A DNA stretch of 41,955 bases. It comes from Bacillota bacterium (GTDB lineage: Bacteria > Vulcanimicrobiota > SpSt-956 > JAKJGF01). The translations under genes and the position numbers were made by a program. The stretch covers positions 1 to 41,955 of the forward strand of contig JAKJGF010000009.1 in assembly GCA_022704525.1 (NCBI GenBank). Direction: 5' to 3'. Each line of letters opens with the position of its first letter. Position 1 is the first letter of the stretch. A model generated the notes under the pieces. That model was given only the letters and a program-made list of their open reading frames with translations. It was not told where the DNA came from and did no database searches. Below are positions 27,113 to 34,456 of this stretch, piece by piece.

Positions 27113-28873
27113 ATGCCCTTAGAAGCGGGTACCAAACTGGCAGGTCGTTATGAAATACAGCAAACTCTGGGGCAGGGTGGAATGGGTTCAGTTTATCTGG
27201 TGAAGGATCTCAAGTTCTCAGAAAAATACTGGGCTATTAAAGAACTTTATAATCCTTTTCAGGATCCTGTTTCCAGAGAAAATGCTGTAAAACAATTTGA
27301 ACATGAAGCTAATTTACTCGCATCTCTTAAACATCCCGGACTTCCTGTTGTAAGTGATTATTTTGAAGAAGGTGGTAATTATTATTTAATTATGGAATAT
27401 ATAGAGGGGACTTCACTCCTGGATGAAAGTATGAAGGAAATATTTCCTATTACAAAAATTCTGAATATTGCATTAAGGATATGTGATGTTCTTGATTATT
27501 TACATACCAGAACACCTGATCCTGTGGTTTTCAGAGATTTAAAACCGGATAATATTATGCTTGCTTCTACCGGTGAGGTAAATTTAATTGATTTCGGTAT
27601 ATCCAAGATTTTTCAGGAAGATACCAGAACAGGTACTTTTATTCAGGGAGCAGGCACTTCCGGCTATGCTCCCCCTGAACAGTATACATCCGGCACAGAT
27701 TGCCGTACTGATATATATTCTTTAGGTGCCACTCTTTATGCTCTCATTACGGGACAGGTACCTCCTGATGCTATGAGTATGCTTCTTTCCGGAGAGAGGT
27801 TAGTTCTGCCTACAGAACTGAATATGGAAGTTACTCTGGAACTGGAAGGTATACTCTTAAAGTCTATGAACCTTAAAAAAGAAAAGCGTTATAATGATAT
27901 AAAAGAGATGAGGGAAGCACTGCGAATATGCCTTGAAAATTATAAAGGTTCAGGTGGAGAAGGAAGTACAAAAAAAATATTAAATCCCACCTCTTTTTTA
28001 ACAGCAAAAACTCTCATCAGTTTTTCTTCAAGACTTACAAAAAAAATCACAGATCTTAGAGATTTTCTTGAACACCCGGATAGAGGTGGATTAAGAAGAG
28101 AGTTTTTATTTATTTTTTTTATTATTCTTCTGACAGTTTCACTGGGAGTATATCTTTTATATATTAATTCCTTTTCAAAGAAGCCTCTGGAAGTAGCTCC
28201 ATCTGAAATGGTTTATGTGCCTGAAGGAAAATTTTTTATGGGTAAAGAGAAAAAGGAAGTTTTTGTTTCTGCTTTTTATATAGATAAATTTGAAGTCTCC
28301 AATAGAGATTATAAAAAGTTCTTAGATGTTACAGGATACAATGAACCCTTACTATCTGATAAAATGGCAAAAGAATATAATACCTGGAGTGAAGAACAGA
28401 AGGAAATTGCAAAAAAATATATCTGGATGAATGGTAACTTTCCTGAAGGAAGAGAGGATTATCCTGTAGTTCTGGTAGGCTGGGAAGATGCCAGAACTTA
28501 TGCCAGATGGGCCGGTAAACGCCTTCCTACAGAAGCTGAATGGGAAAAGGCCTGTCGTGGTACTGATGGTAGACTATGGCCATGGGGTAATAAGTGGGAT
28601 GAAAAAAAATGTAATACTGCTTATGGAAACATAAATGATCTGATCCCGGTAGATAGCTATCCATATGGTATCAGTCCCTATGGAATAATTAATATGATAG
28701 GAAATGTATGGGAGTGGACAGATGATTTCACCACTGATGGCGTTATAGTAAAAGGAGGAGCCTGGACTGCTCCGGCTGATCAATTAGATGTTTATTCTTA
28801 TACTCAAAGAAAACTCAATCCCCTTGAAAAAACTTTTCATTTAGGTTTTAGATGTTGTAAATCTATAGAGTGA
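27113..28873 (+). CDS. Ser/Thr protein kinase fused to formylglycine-generating-enzyme-like domain
   Basis: 586 residues. The kinase domain spans about 12-275, with Gly-rich GQGGMGSVY (20-28), Lys43 (AIKE), catalytic Asp142 (FRDLKPDN, with Phe in place of the HRD His), DFG Asp160, and APPEQY. A Lys-rich linker follows, then one membrane helix (about 330-350), then a C-terminal SUMF1/FGE-sulfatase-type domain (about 362-586: MVYVPEGKFFMG, RLPTEAEWEKACRG, GNVWEWTDDF, LGFRCC). The FGE active-site Cys pair is absent (the region reads SYTQRKLNPLEKTFHLGFRCC), so this domain is more likely a binding or C-lectin-like sensor than a sulfatase activator. Predicted topology is kinase inside, FGE-like domain outside: a receptor kinase. 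Start with AAAGGAGAGACCGG. Confidence 0.9.
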   Translation: MPLEAGTKLAGRYEIQQTLGQGGMGSVYLVKDLKFSEKYWAIKELYNPFQDPVSRENAVKQFEHEANLLASLKHPGLPVVSDYFEEGGNYYLIMEYIEGTSLLDESMKEIFPITKILNIALRICDVLDYLHTRTPDPVVFRDLKPDNIMLASTGEVNLIDFGISKIFQEDTRTGTFIQGAGTSGYAPPEQYTSGTDCRTDIYSLGATLYALITGQVPPDAMSMLLSGERLVLPTELNMEVTLELEGILLKSMNLKKEKRYNDIKEMREALRICLENYKGSGGEGSTKKILNPTSFLTAKTLISFSSRLTKKITDLRDFLEHPDRGGLRREFLFIFFIILLTVSLGVYLLYINSFSKKPLEVAPSEMVYVPEGKFFMGKEKKEVFVSAFYIDKFEVSNRDYKKFLDVTGYNEPLLSDKMAKEYNTWSEEQKEIAKKYIWMNGNFPEGREDYPVVLVGWEDARTYARWAGKRLPTEAEWEKACRGTDGRLWPWGNKWDEKKCNTAYGNINDLIPVDSYPYGISPYGIINMIGNVWEWTDDFTTDGVIVKGGAWTAPADQLDVYSYTQRKLNPLEKTFHLGFRCCKSIE

Positions 28874-28890
28874 TTTTTTATTTTTTTGTA

Positions 28891-28950
28891 GGAGTTTCTA
28901 TTAAATCGTCGAATTTTATAGGAGTTTCTATTAAATCGTCGAATTTAGAA
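28891..28950. repeat. Two-copy 30-bp tandem direct repeat
   Basis: The unit GGAGTTTCTATTAAATCGTC plus GAATTT begins at 28891 and again at 28921, 26 bases identical. It lies between the kinase stop and the uridine phosphorylase start. Confidence 0.8.
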
Positions 28951-28989
28951 ATTCTCTTTTATTTATGAACCAGAAGAAGGAGTTGTTCT

Positions 28990-29769
28990 ATGCAGGAGAT
29001 TCAATATCATATCTCCTTAAAGAAGGGTGATATAGGTCCTTATGTCATTCTTACAGGAGATCCCGGGAGAGTACCTTTTATTGCTAAATATTTTGATCAT
29101 GCTGAAAAAGTAGCTCAAAATCGTGAATATGTTACTTATACCGGTACTGTAGGGGGTATAAAAATTTCAGCTGTATCTACTGGAATAGGCTGTCCTTCCA
29201 CTGCTATTTGTATTGAAGAATTGTCCAGGATAGGAGCAAATACTTTTATAAGGGTAGGTACTGCAGGATCTCTTCAGGAAAGTGTAAAATATGGTGATCT
29301 GGTAATTTCAACAGGCACCGTAAGGGAGGAAGGTACCACAAGACAGTATATACCAGTTAATTATCCAGCTGTTCCCGATTATGAAACCTTGTCAGCACTT
29401 GTAGAATCTACAAAAAAGCTGGGATATAGTTATCATTACGGTATTACTCATTGTAAGGATGCTTTTTATTCTGAAATTAATCAGGGACTTCCTATGGATG
29501 AAGAAAATAGTAAAATATGGACTTACTGGAGAAAATCAAATGTCCTTGCCACATCTATGGAAGCTGCTGCTATTTTTGTTCTTGCTTCTCTTAAAAAGCT
29601 TCGGTCCGGTGAAGTACTTGCAGTGATAGGACTTACTTATGATGAAAAACCTGTTTCAAATATTTTACAGAAAGATGTTGTTGTTGAGCATGCTATTAAA
29701 ACTGCTATAGAAGCCATTAAACTTTTACATCTTAAAGATACAAAAAAGATTACAAAAAACCATAATTAA
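28990..29769 (+). CDS. udp: Uridine phosphorylase
   Basis: 259 residues, close to E. coli Udp (253). The phosphate-binding segment is LTGDPGRVPFIAKYF (17-31). RVGTAGSL (about 91-98) and SMEAAAIFVLA (about 192-202, with the ribose-binding Met-Glu) place it in the nucleoside phosphorylase-I family. The FDHAEKVAQNREYVTYTG start and the missing purine Asp support uridine over purine nucleosides, but substrate choice is an inference. It cleaves uridine to uracil and ribose-1-phosphate in the cytoplasm. The start has AAGAAGGAGTTGTTCT. It may belong to nucleoside/nitrogen salvage with the amidohydrolase cluster. Confidence 0.9.
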   Translation: MQEIQYHISLKKGDIGPYVILTGDPGRVPFIAKYFDHAEKVAQNREYVTYTGTVGGIKISAVSTGIGCPSTAICIEELSRIGANTFIRVGTAGSLQESVKYGDLVISTGTVREEGTTRQYIPVNYPAVPDYETLSALVESTKKLGYSYHYGITHCKDAFYSEINQGLPMDEENSKIWTYWRKSNVLATSMEAAAIFVLASLKKLRSGEVLAVIGLTYDEKPVSNILQKDVVVEHAIKTAIEAIKLLHLKDTKKITKNHN

Positions 29770-29793
29770 ATGAGTTTGTTGTTAGTTCGCTTA

Positions 29794-29821
29794 TTGACTA
29801 ATAAATTTTTTTTGATATAAT
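29794..29821 (+). promoter_or_regulatory. Strong promoter of a structured leader RNA
   Basis: TTGACT (29794-29799), 16 bases, TATAAT (29816-29821); predicted start at A29828. It is one of the best promoters in the window. Confidence 0.75.
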
Positions 29822-29827
29822 ATTCTT

Positions 29828-30078
29828 ACCAGACCAGGGTTGTAATCTGCGGGTAATAAGTCCCGGAAGGCCCCCACTATATATTTAGTGGAAGTTTATT
29901 ATTCAGTGCTTGGGTGTCGCTTTTTTCTTTTTATTGTAAGATTACGAGAGAGGTAAAGTCTGAGGGAACCCTGTATTTTACAATAAATTAGGATTGCCAC
30001 TTTTAAACTCTCTTTATTTGCCAGGAAAAAGGAGATCCATTAAGCACAGTAGTCCAGGAAAAAGGAGGGAAATTAAAG
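29828..30078 (+). ncRNA. Structured leader or small RNA of unknown class
   Basis: The transcript from 29828 can form a closing helix (CAGGGTT 29835-29841 with AACCCTG 29967-29973; GTAATCT 29842-29848 with AGATTAC 29939-29945). The helix encloses two hairpins (CGGG/CCCG, 29850-29865; CCACTA/TAGTGG, 29874-29891). A competing 10-bp pairing (29930-29939 with 29978-29987) crosses the first and would make a pseudoknot or a switch. No known riboswitch, T-box, SRP, RNase P or tmRNA consensus is visible. A 6S-like role is possible given the long open helix, but I cannot support it. The 3' end holds two identical copies of CCAGGAAAAAGGAG (30021 and 30054), the second being the ribosome binding site of the next gene. 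Confidence 0.5.
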
Positions 30079-30372
30079 GTGGACAAGACTAAAGATTTTG
30101 TTGATAGGACTTTAGTCTGCAAGGATTGTAAGGTTGATTTTGTGTTTACTTCAGGTGAACAGAGGTTTTATTCTGAAAAAGGATTTGAGAATGAACCGGG
30201 TCGTTGCCCTGACTGCCGCCTTGCCAGAAAAAGAAAAGGTTCTAAAAAAGAGCTTCACAGCACAACCTGTGCACAGTGTGGAGTTGAAACCCAGGTACCT
30301 TTTGAACCCAAGGAGGGTCGTCCTGTTTATTGCAGGGAATGCTATAAGGAACATGCTAAAAAAGCAGGCTAA
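30079..30372 (+). CDS. Zinc-ribbon protein (zf-trcl type)
   Basis: 97 residues. The N-terminal half is the probable zinc-binding zf-trcl domain: VCKDCKVDFVFTSGEQRFYSEKGF, then CPDCR. The C-terminal half is a second two-CxxC zinc site, CAQCGVETQVPFEPKEGRPVYCRECY. GTG at 30079 with AAAGGAGGG is the start. Such small basic zinc proteins are probably nucleic-acid or ribosome associated, but no function is established. It is the only gene behind the structured leader and is closed by two terminators, so it is a self-contained unit. Confidence 0.88.
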   Translation: MDKTKDFVDRTLVCKDCKVDFVFTSGEQRFYSEKGFENEPGRCPDCRLARKRKGSKKELHSTTCAQCGVETQVPFEPKEGRPVYCRECYKEHAKKAG

Positions 30373-30392
30373 TCCTTATTAAATAAAGGTAG

Positions 30393-30424
30393 AAAGAGTC
30401 TGGAATTTTCCAGACTCTTTTAGT
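30393..30424 (+). terminator. Rho-independent terminator of the zinc-ribbon gene
   Basis: AAAGAGTCTGGAA, small loop, TCCAGACTCTTT, followed by TTA. A 12-13 bp stem lies 21 bases after the stop. Confidence 0.85.
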
Positions 30425-30429
30425 TTTTT

Positions 30430-30464
30430 AAATCAAAAAGTCGGTATACCCGACTTTTTGATTT
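30430..30464. terminator. Bidirectional terminator
   Basis: AAATCAAAAAGTCGG / CCGACTTTTTGATTT, a 15-bp stem with A-rich and T-rich flanks. It lies between the converging zinc-ribbon and beta-barrel genes and can serve both strands. Confidence 0.8.
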
Positions 30465-30474
30465 TATTTGATTT

Positions 30475-31146
30475 TTAGAACTTTACACCACCGAGTATCT
30501 GAACTCCGTGTCTATTTAGACCCGGTATAATTTCCACATTGACACCATTTATATCAATACTTTCTGACTGTTCATGTATCAGAATATAGGATGCTTCGAA
30601 TACAATATGCTCTGTCTGAATACCGGCACCTACTCGGAATATAAAATTGGTATCAGAATCCAGACCTGTTATATTTATCTGCTGTCCATGGCTATCAGTA
30701 TAGACAAAATCACCATAGTAGGTTGTAATTCCACCGGCATGGATACCTATATAAAATTTTTCTTTTGTTGGGAATATATTAACTCCACCCATATAATAGA
30801 GGTTTGTCATTTTTCCGCCTCTGAACTGCTCCACATAGGTGGGTTCTATACCTGTATATGTTTCTTCTGCATTGTAGAAAAATCCAATTACACCGTCTAC
30901 ATCAATATAATCAGTGCTGTATACTACTACATCACCTTCAAGGGTGAAGCCATTTCTACCGGGATAGGTGTATGTTGTATCACCTATTGTGAAATCTTTA
31001 TCGGGTATAATTGTAACACCGGCTTTTATTGAGATTGCTCCAGCTTTTCTACCACCTTTACTACTGCTTTCTTCGGCCATTACTACTGTTGCAAAAAACA
31101 TTGATATTACAAGAATTAAAGCTATTAAAATTGCAAACTTTTTCAT
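30475..31146 (-). CDS. Predicted outer-membrane beta-barrel protein
   Basis: 223 residues. A classical signal peptide (MKKFAILIALILVISMFFATVVMA, cleavage after ATVVMA) is followed by alternating hydrophobic/polar strands (SIKAGVTIIP, TLEGDVVVYS, DVDGVIGFFY, YYMGGVNIF, FYIGIHAGGITTYYGDF, NFIFRVGAGIQTEHIVFEASYIL) and a C-terminal strand ending GGVKF. The terminal aromatic residue is the usual barrel-assembly signal. It is about the size of an 8-10-stranded barrel of the OmpW/OmpA-like or acyloxyacyl hydrolase-like type; no finer call is possible. It is the main evidence for an outer membrane. Start with AAAGGAGTACGATTT. Confidence 0.75.
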   Translation of the reverse strand: MKKFAILIALILVISMFFATVVMAEESSSKGGRKAGAISIKAGVTIIPDKDFTIGDTTYTYPGRNGFTLEGDVVVYSTDYIDVDGVIGFFYNAEETYTGIEPTYVEQFRGGKMTNLYYMGGVNIFPTKEKFYIGIHAGGITTYYGDFVYTDSHGQQINITGLDSDTNFIFRVGAGIQTEHIVFEASYILIHEQSESIDINGVNVEIIPGLNRHGVQILGGVKF

Positions 31147-31370
31147 AAATCGTACTCCTTTTACTAAACTTATATAATTTCCTCCCTATTACAGGGATTT
31201 TTATTTGTTAATGAGGATTAGTCCTCGTAGAAAATATTGTAAGGCTTTCTATATACTTCCCCCTTTCCTTTAAACTTTAACTTCAAGAGCATTCTTCTAA
31301 AATAAAATTCTACAATAATTGATGAATATATTTCAACAAGAGATTTATTACTCCTTCCTGAAAGATAAAA

Positions 31371-32756
31371 TTATTTTATTACTTTTATTGTAATTCTATT
31401 CATAGTTACTCCTGTAATTTCTATTTTTATTCCCTGGATTTTTTGAATTTCATGTACCAGTGCTTCAGATGTTCCATTATATTCTACATCTATTATGGCT
31501 ATTGAATTTTCAAAAGTTCTTGGATATATCTTACCTCCCGCATCAGGAATAGTTTTTAGGAATTCTATTATTTTGTCTCTTTCAGTAAAGGAGCAATTTT
31601 CTACTATTATTTGAGTGGCTCTTCTTCCTTTTTCAGCAGTTATATAACCCATGGGTATTTCCCATATAAGATCATCTGCTATTTTCTTTGATATATTTTC
31701 TATGGCTCTTATTCCCGCTGCCTCCCTGGACAGGCTTGTACCTTCGGCTTTTAATTTCCTGGAGAATAATAATTGAGCCGTATCAGTTACTATGACTTTT
31801 ATATCACACCTGGCTTCACAGACAATCTGGCTATTTTCTCCGCTTTTCTGCTCTGATATAAATATTGTTTCTACTTTACCTGCCACTGTTACATCACAGG
31901 CAAATCTTTTTCCCAGGGTGGCTGCTGCTGCTTCATCGCCGCTTATGGCTTTTTTTGCTTCATCACTTTCTCTTATTGTATCCACCTGGCCCGGATCTAT
32001 AACATGATAATGAGAGTCAGTTAATTGTGTGTTTATCTGACTTTCCATTTCCGATACAAAAGTTGGCTTCTCCAGATTTATTTCTTCTACCAGAACCATT
32101 ATTCTGGGATTACCAAAGTTAATCCAGGATATCTCACTGTCTATCTGTTTCTGGGAAAGCTGTACCGGTTTTGTAGGAGCAGTTTCTTTATAAGCACTGC
32201 TCTGACACTTTGCCGGGACAAGGCTTTTACCATTTTGATTCCCAAATTCTGCTTCTCCACTGATTACAGTAAGAGTTGTATAAAAATTTTCCTTATTATC
32301 TTTATTGACTCTCATGGCAATTTCAGTACCTCTTACAGCACAGGTGCCTGTAGGGCTTTTTACTTCAAATACCGGTGTAGTTCCTTCGTTAGTGGGTCTT
32401 ATTTTAGACCATATGGTTCCTGTTATAAGTTCTATTATTCCTACCTGACTTTTTTGTATTTCCTCTTTCTTATTTATAGCTATAGTTGTAGAAGAGTCTA
32501 ATTTCATCTGAGTACCATCATTGAAGATTATCATAGCTTTCGAGTCTTCAAGGGTTTTAATCTGACTGCCATAATTTAATTCCATACCCTTGTAAGCCTG
32601 TTCCCATTTTCCCTGACTTTTGGCCTGTACATTATTTACTATTGACAGGATTGATGCAGCAGGTTTTTCCTGTGCAGGGATTGACGATGTCATTATTATT
32701 CCTGTTAAACATGCTATTAAAGATATAATTATTATTACAGATTTAACTTTTTTCAT
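31371..32756 (-). CDS. Secreted FecR-domain protein with FlgT/CsgG-like C-terminal part
   Basis: 461 residues. A signal peptide (1-28) is followed by a FecR domain (about 40-185: NVQAKSQGKWEQAYKGMELNYGSQIKTLEDSKAMIIFNDGTQMKLD, VKSPTGTCAVRGTEIAMRV). From about 215 comes a segment NPRIMVLVEEINLEKPTF...ESQINTQLTD...VIDPGQVDTIRESDEAKKAISGDEAAAATLGKRFACDVTVAGKVE. That is the pattern of the FlgT middle domain/CsgG-type nucleotide-free Rossmann-like domain. The last 90 residues form a small alpha/beta domain (ATQIIVENCSFTERDKIIEFLKTIPD). It probably sits in the periplasm and binds an outer-membrane or surface structure. It is divergent from the FlgO-TPR gene with a shared promoter region. Confidence 0.8.
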   Translation of the reverse strand: MKKVKSVIIIISLIACLTGIIMTSSIPAQEKPAASILSIVNNVQAKSQGKWEQAYKGMELNYGSQIKTLEDSKAMIIFNDGTQMKLDSSTTIAINKKEEIQKSQVGIIELITGTIWSKIRPTNEGTTPVFEVKSPTGTCAVRGTEIAMRVNKDNKENFYTTLTVISGEAEFGNQNGKSLVPAKCQSSAYKETAPTKPVQLSQKQIDSEISWINFGNPRIMVLVEEINLEKPTFVSEMESQINTQLTDSHYHVIDPGQVDTIRESDEAKKAISGDEAAAATLGKRFACDVTVAGKVETIFISEQKSGENSQIVCEARCDIKVIVTDTAQLLFSRKLKAEGTSLSREAAGIRAIENISKKIADDLIWEIPMGYITAEKGRRATQIIVENCSFTERDKIIEFLKTIPDAGGKIYPRTFENSIAIIDVEYNGTSEALVHEIQKIQGIKIEITGVTMNRITIKVIK

Positions 32757-32852
32757 GAAAACCTCTCCTTTTTAAGAAATTTTCTTAATACTGAAAAAGA
32801 TATTCTCAAAATAATAAAAAAATCCTTTATTTTTGATAAATTTATAAGTATA

Positions 32853-32881
32853 ATTATAATATAGAGAGGTATTCTTGACAA
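32853..32881 (-). promoter_or_regulatory. Promoter of the FecR-FlgT-like gene
   Basis: Minus strand TTGTCA (32876-32881), 17 bases, TATAAT (32853-32858). Its -35 box is almost the same DNA as the -35 box of the opposite promoter. Confidence 0.7.
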
Positions 32882-32904
32882 AAATAAGAATATTAGCTTA
32901 TATT
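32875..32904 (+). promoter_or_regulatory. Promoter of the FlgO-TPR gene
   Basis: TTGACA (32875-32880), 18 bases, TATATT (32899-32904), 28 bases before the ATG at 32933. The predicted leader is short, with AAGGAG as ribosome binding site. Confidence 0.7.
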
Positions 32905-32932
32905 AGATTTTATCAACATAAGGAGTGCTATT

Positions 32933-34354
32933 ATGAAAAAAAGAAGTATATTTATTTTATCTATGTTGCTTTTACTTCTTCCTTTTGTGTTAAAGAGTGA
33001 ACCGGGACAGGGTGTAGATCTGAGAGTACTTGCCATATCTTCCTTTGATATTATTCCTGATAATTTACAGGAGCGAACTTTTGGTACAGGCTTTGCTGAT
33101 ACAGTTATTACTAAATTATCAACAATAGAAGGCCTTCGTCTTATTGAGAGAACTCAACTTGAAAGAGCAAAAAAGAGACTTGGCCTTGGTTTAGAGGAAG
33201 TGATTACAGAAGAGCTGGCATTCAAGCTTGGTGAGATGCTTGATGCTGATATAGTTATACTGGGAAGTATTCAGACTTCCAGAGATAGATTTAAGGTTTC
33301 TACAAAAACTCTTGATATGGAAACAAAAGAGGTTAAGGTATTTACAAGTGAACCAATTTCTATGGTAGAAGGTATAAAAGGTATAGAAAATGATATAGAA
33401 CCATTGAATATAGTTCACAATCAAATAGCTATGAATATTACAGGTGAAATGGGTGTGAAATTGGATGAGAAACAGGTGGAAATTGTAAAAAAAGATTATA
33501 CTAATTCAGGTTCAGCTTATATATCTTATGCCAGGGGACGAGATTTTTATGTTAAATATACTTTATCTGATAATGATAAGGCCATAGAATTTTTTACAAA
33601 GGCTATAGAGTCTGACCCCAATTATGCCCTGGCTTATGCCAGTCTTGGTGATTCTTATGCTCAGAAAGTAGGACTTTCTCAGGGAAAAAATCTGGATTTT
33701 CTCGAGAAATCTATAGAAGTAAGTGAGAAAGCTCTTGAAGTGGATCCCAAACTTCCCGAAGGATATAAATCCCTTGGTCTGGCTTATACTTATAAAGGTT
33801 TTTTTATGCGTGATGAAGATGCTCTTTCTTCTGCAATAGAACATTATGAAAAAGCACTGCTTTTTAATCCTTATTATGTGGATGTTCATCTTAATCTTGG
33901 GAGGATATATCTGACAAAAGGTAATATTAATAAGGCTTTGTCAATGTGTCAGAGAGCTATTGAACTGGATTATGGCTATTCTCTTGGCCATATTTACATA
34001 GGACTTGTATACAGGGATATGAAAGAATACAAAAAAGCTTTAGGAGAATTTTTGAAAGCTCTAGATATAGAGAAAGAAATGAAAACACCTGAAAGCAGTA
34101 TTGCTTTAAATGCTCATGTTTTAAGTGGTATGACTTATGTTGAATTGAATAATTTTGATAAAGCTTTAGCCGAATATGACCTGGCCATCAAAATAGATCC
34201 GGACTATCCGCCTTCTCATGCCGGACTTGGTGCCTTGTATTATAAAAAAAGAGATAAAACTAAAGCAAAAGAAGAATTCGAACTTTACCTGAAACTGGCT
34301 CCTGATGGAGAATTTGTGGAAAGTGTAAAGAAAATGCTGGATGAGATTGAGTAA
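32933..34354 (+). CDS. Secreted FlgO/CsgG-like protein with TPR repeats
   Basis: 473 residues. A signal peptide (1-22, MKKRSIFILSMLLLLLPFVLKS) leads to a FlgO/CsgG-like domain (about 28-150: LRVLAISSFDIIPDNLQERTFGTGFADTVITKLSTIEGLRLIERTQLERAKKRLG...GEMLDADIVILGSIQ). This is followed by six or seven TPR units (about 185-470, with the W/Y-x2-LG-x3-A and P-x4 pattern: PNYALAYASLGDSYAQ, PYYVDVHLNLGRIYL, PDYPPSHAGLGALYYK). CsgG/FlgO domains occur in secretion and flagellar-ring proteins; together with TPRs they suggest a periplasmic assembly factor. No flagellar gene is in the window, so the target is unknown. Confidence 0.85.
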   Translation: MKKRSIFILSMLLLLLPFVLKSEPGQGVDLRVLAISSFDIIPDNLQERTFGTGFADTVITKLSTIEGLRLIERTQLERAKKRLGLGLEEVITEELAFKLGEMLDADIVILGSIQTSRDRFKVSTKTLDMETKEVKVFTSEPISMVEGIKGIENDIEPLNIVHNQIAMNITGEMGVKLDEKQVEIVKKDYTNSGSAYISYARGRDFYVKYTLSDNDKAIEFFTKAIESDPNYALAYASLGDSYAQKVGLSQGKNLDFLEKSIEVSEKALEVDPKLPEGYKSLGLAYTYKGFFMRDEDALSSAIEHYEKALLFNPYYVDVHLNLGRIYLTKGNINKALSMCQRAIELDYGYSLGHIYIGLVYRDMKEYKKALGEFLKALDIEKEMKTPESSIALNAHVLSGMTYVELNNFDKALAEYDLAIKIDPDYPPSHAGLGALYYKKRDKTKAKEEFELYLKLAPDGEFVESVKKMLDEIE

Positions 34355-34403
34355 TGGGTTTTTTAAAAAAAAGCAGGTATAATAAAAAACAAAACGAATT
34401 ATT

Positions 34404-34437
34404 AGATTTCTTTTATACTGAGAAATCTTATTTTTTT
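34404..34437 (+). terminator. Terminator after the FlgO-TPR gene
   Basis: AGATTTCT (34404-34411) pairs with AGAAATCT (34421-34428) and is followed by TATTTTTTT. Confidence 0.6.
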
Positions 34438-34456
34438 AAGGAAAGGAAGTTAATAT

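Noticed and set aside
29855-29875. Possible SRP RNA core (GTCCCGGAAGG)
   Set aside because: The GGTCAGGTCCGGAAGGAAGCAGC consensus and tetraloop helix are not present.
29945-30050. Possible RNase P RNA (GAGAGGTAAAGTC and ACAGTAG recall its conserved segments)
   Set aside because: The order and spacing are wrong, the stretch is too short, and the other conserved boxes are missing.
30134-30382. 82-residue plus-strand frame inside the zinc-ribbon gene
   Set aside because: It is the shifted frame of the zinc-ribbon gene; the other frame has two intact zinc sites and a good ribosome binding site.
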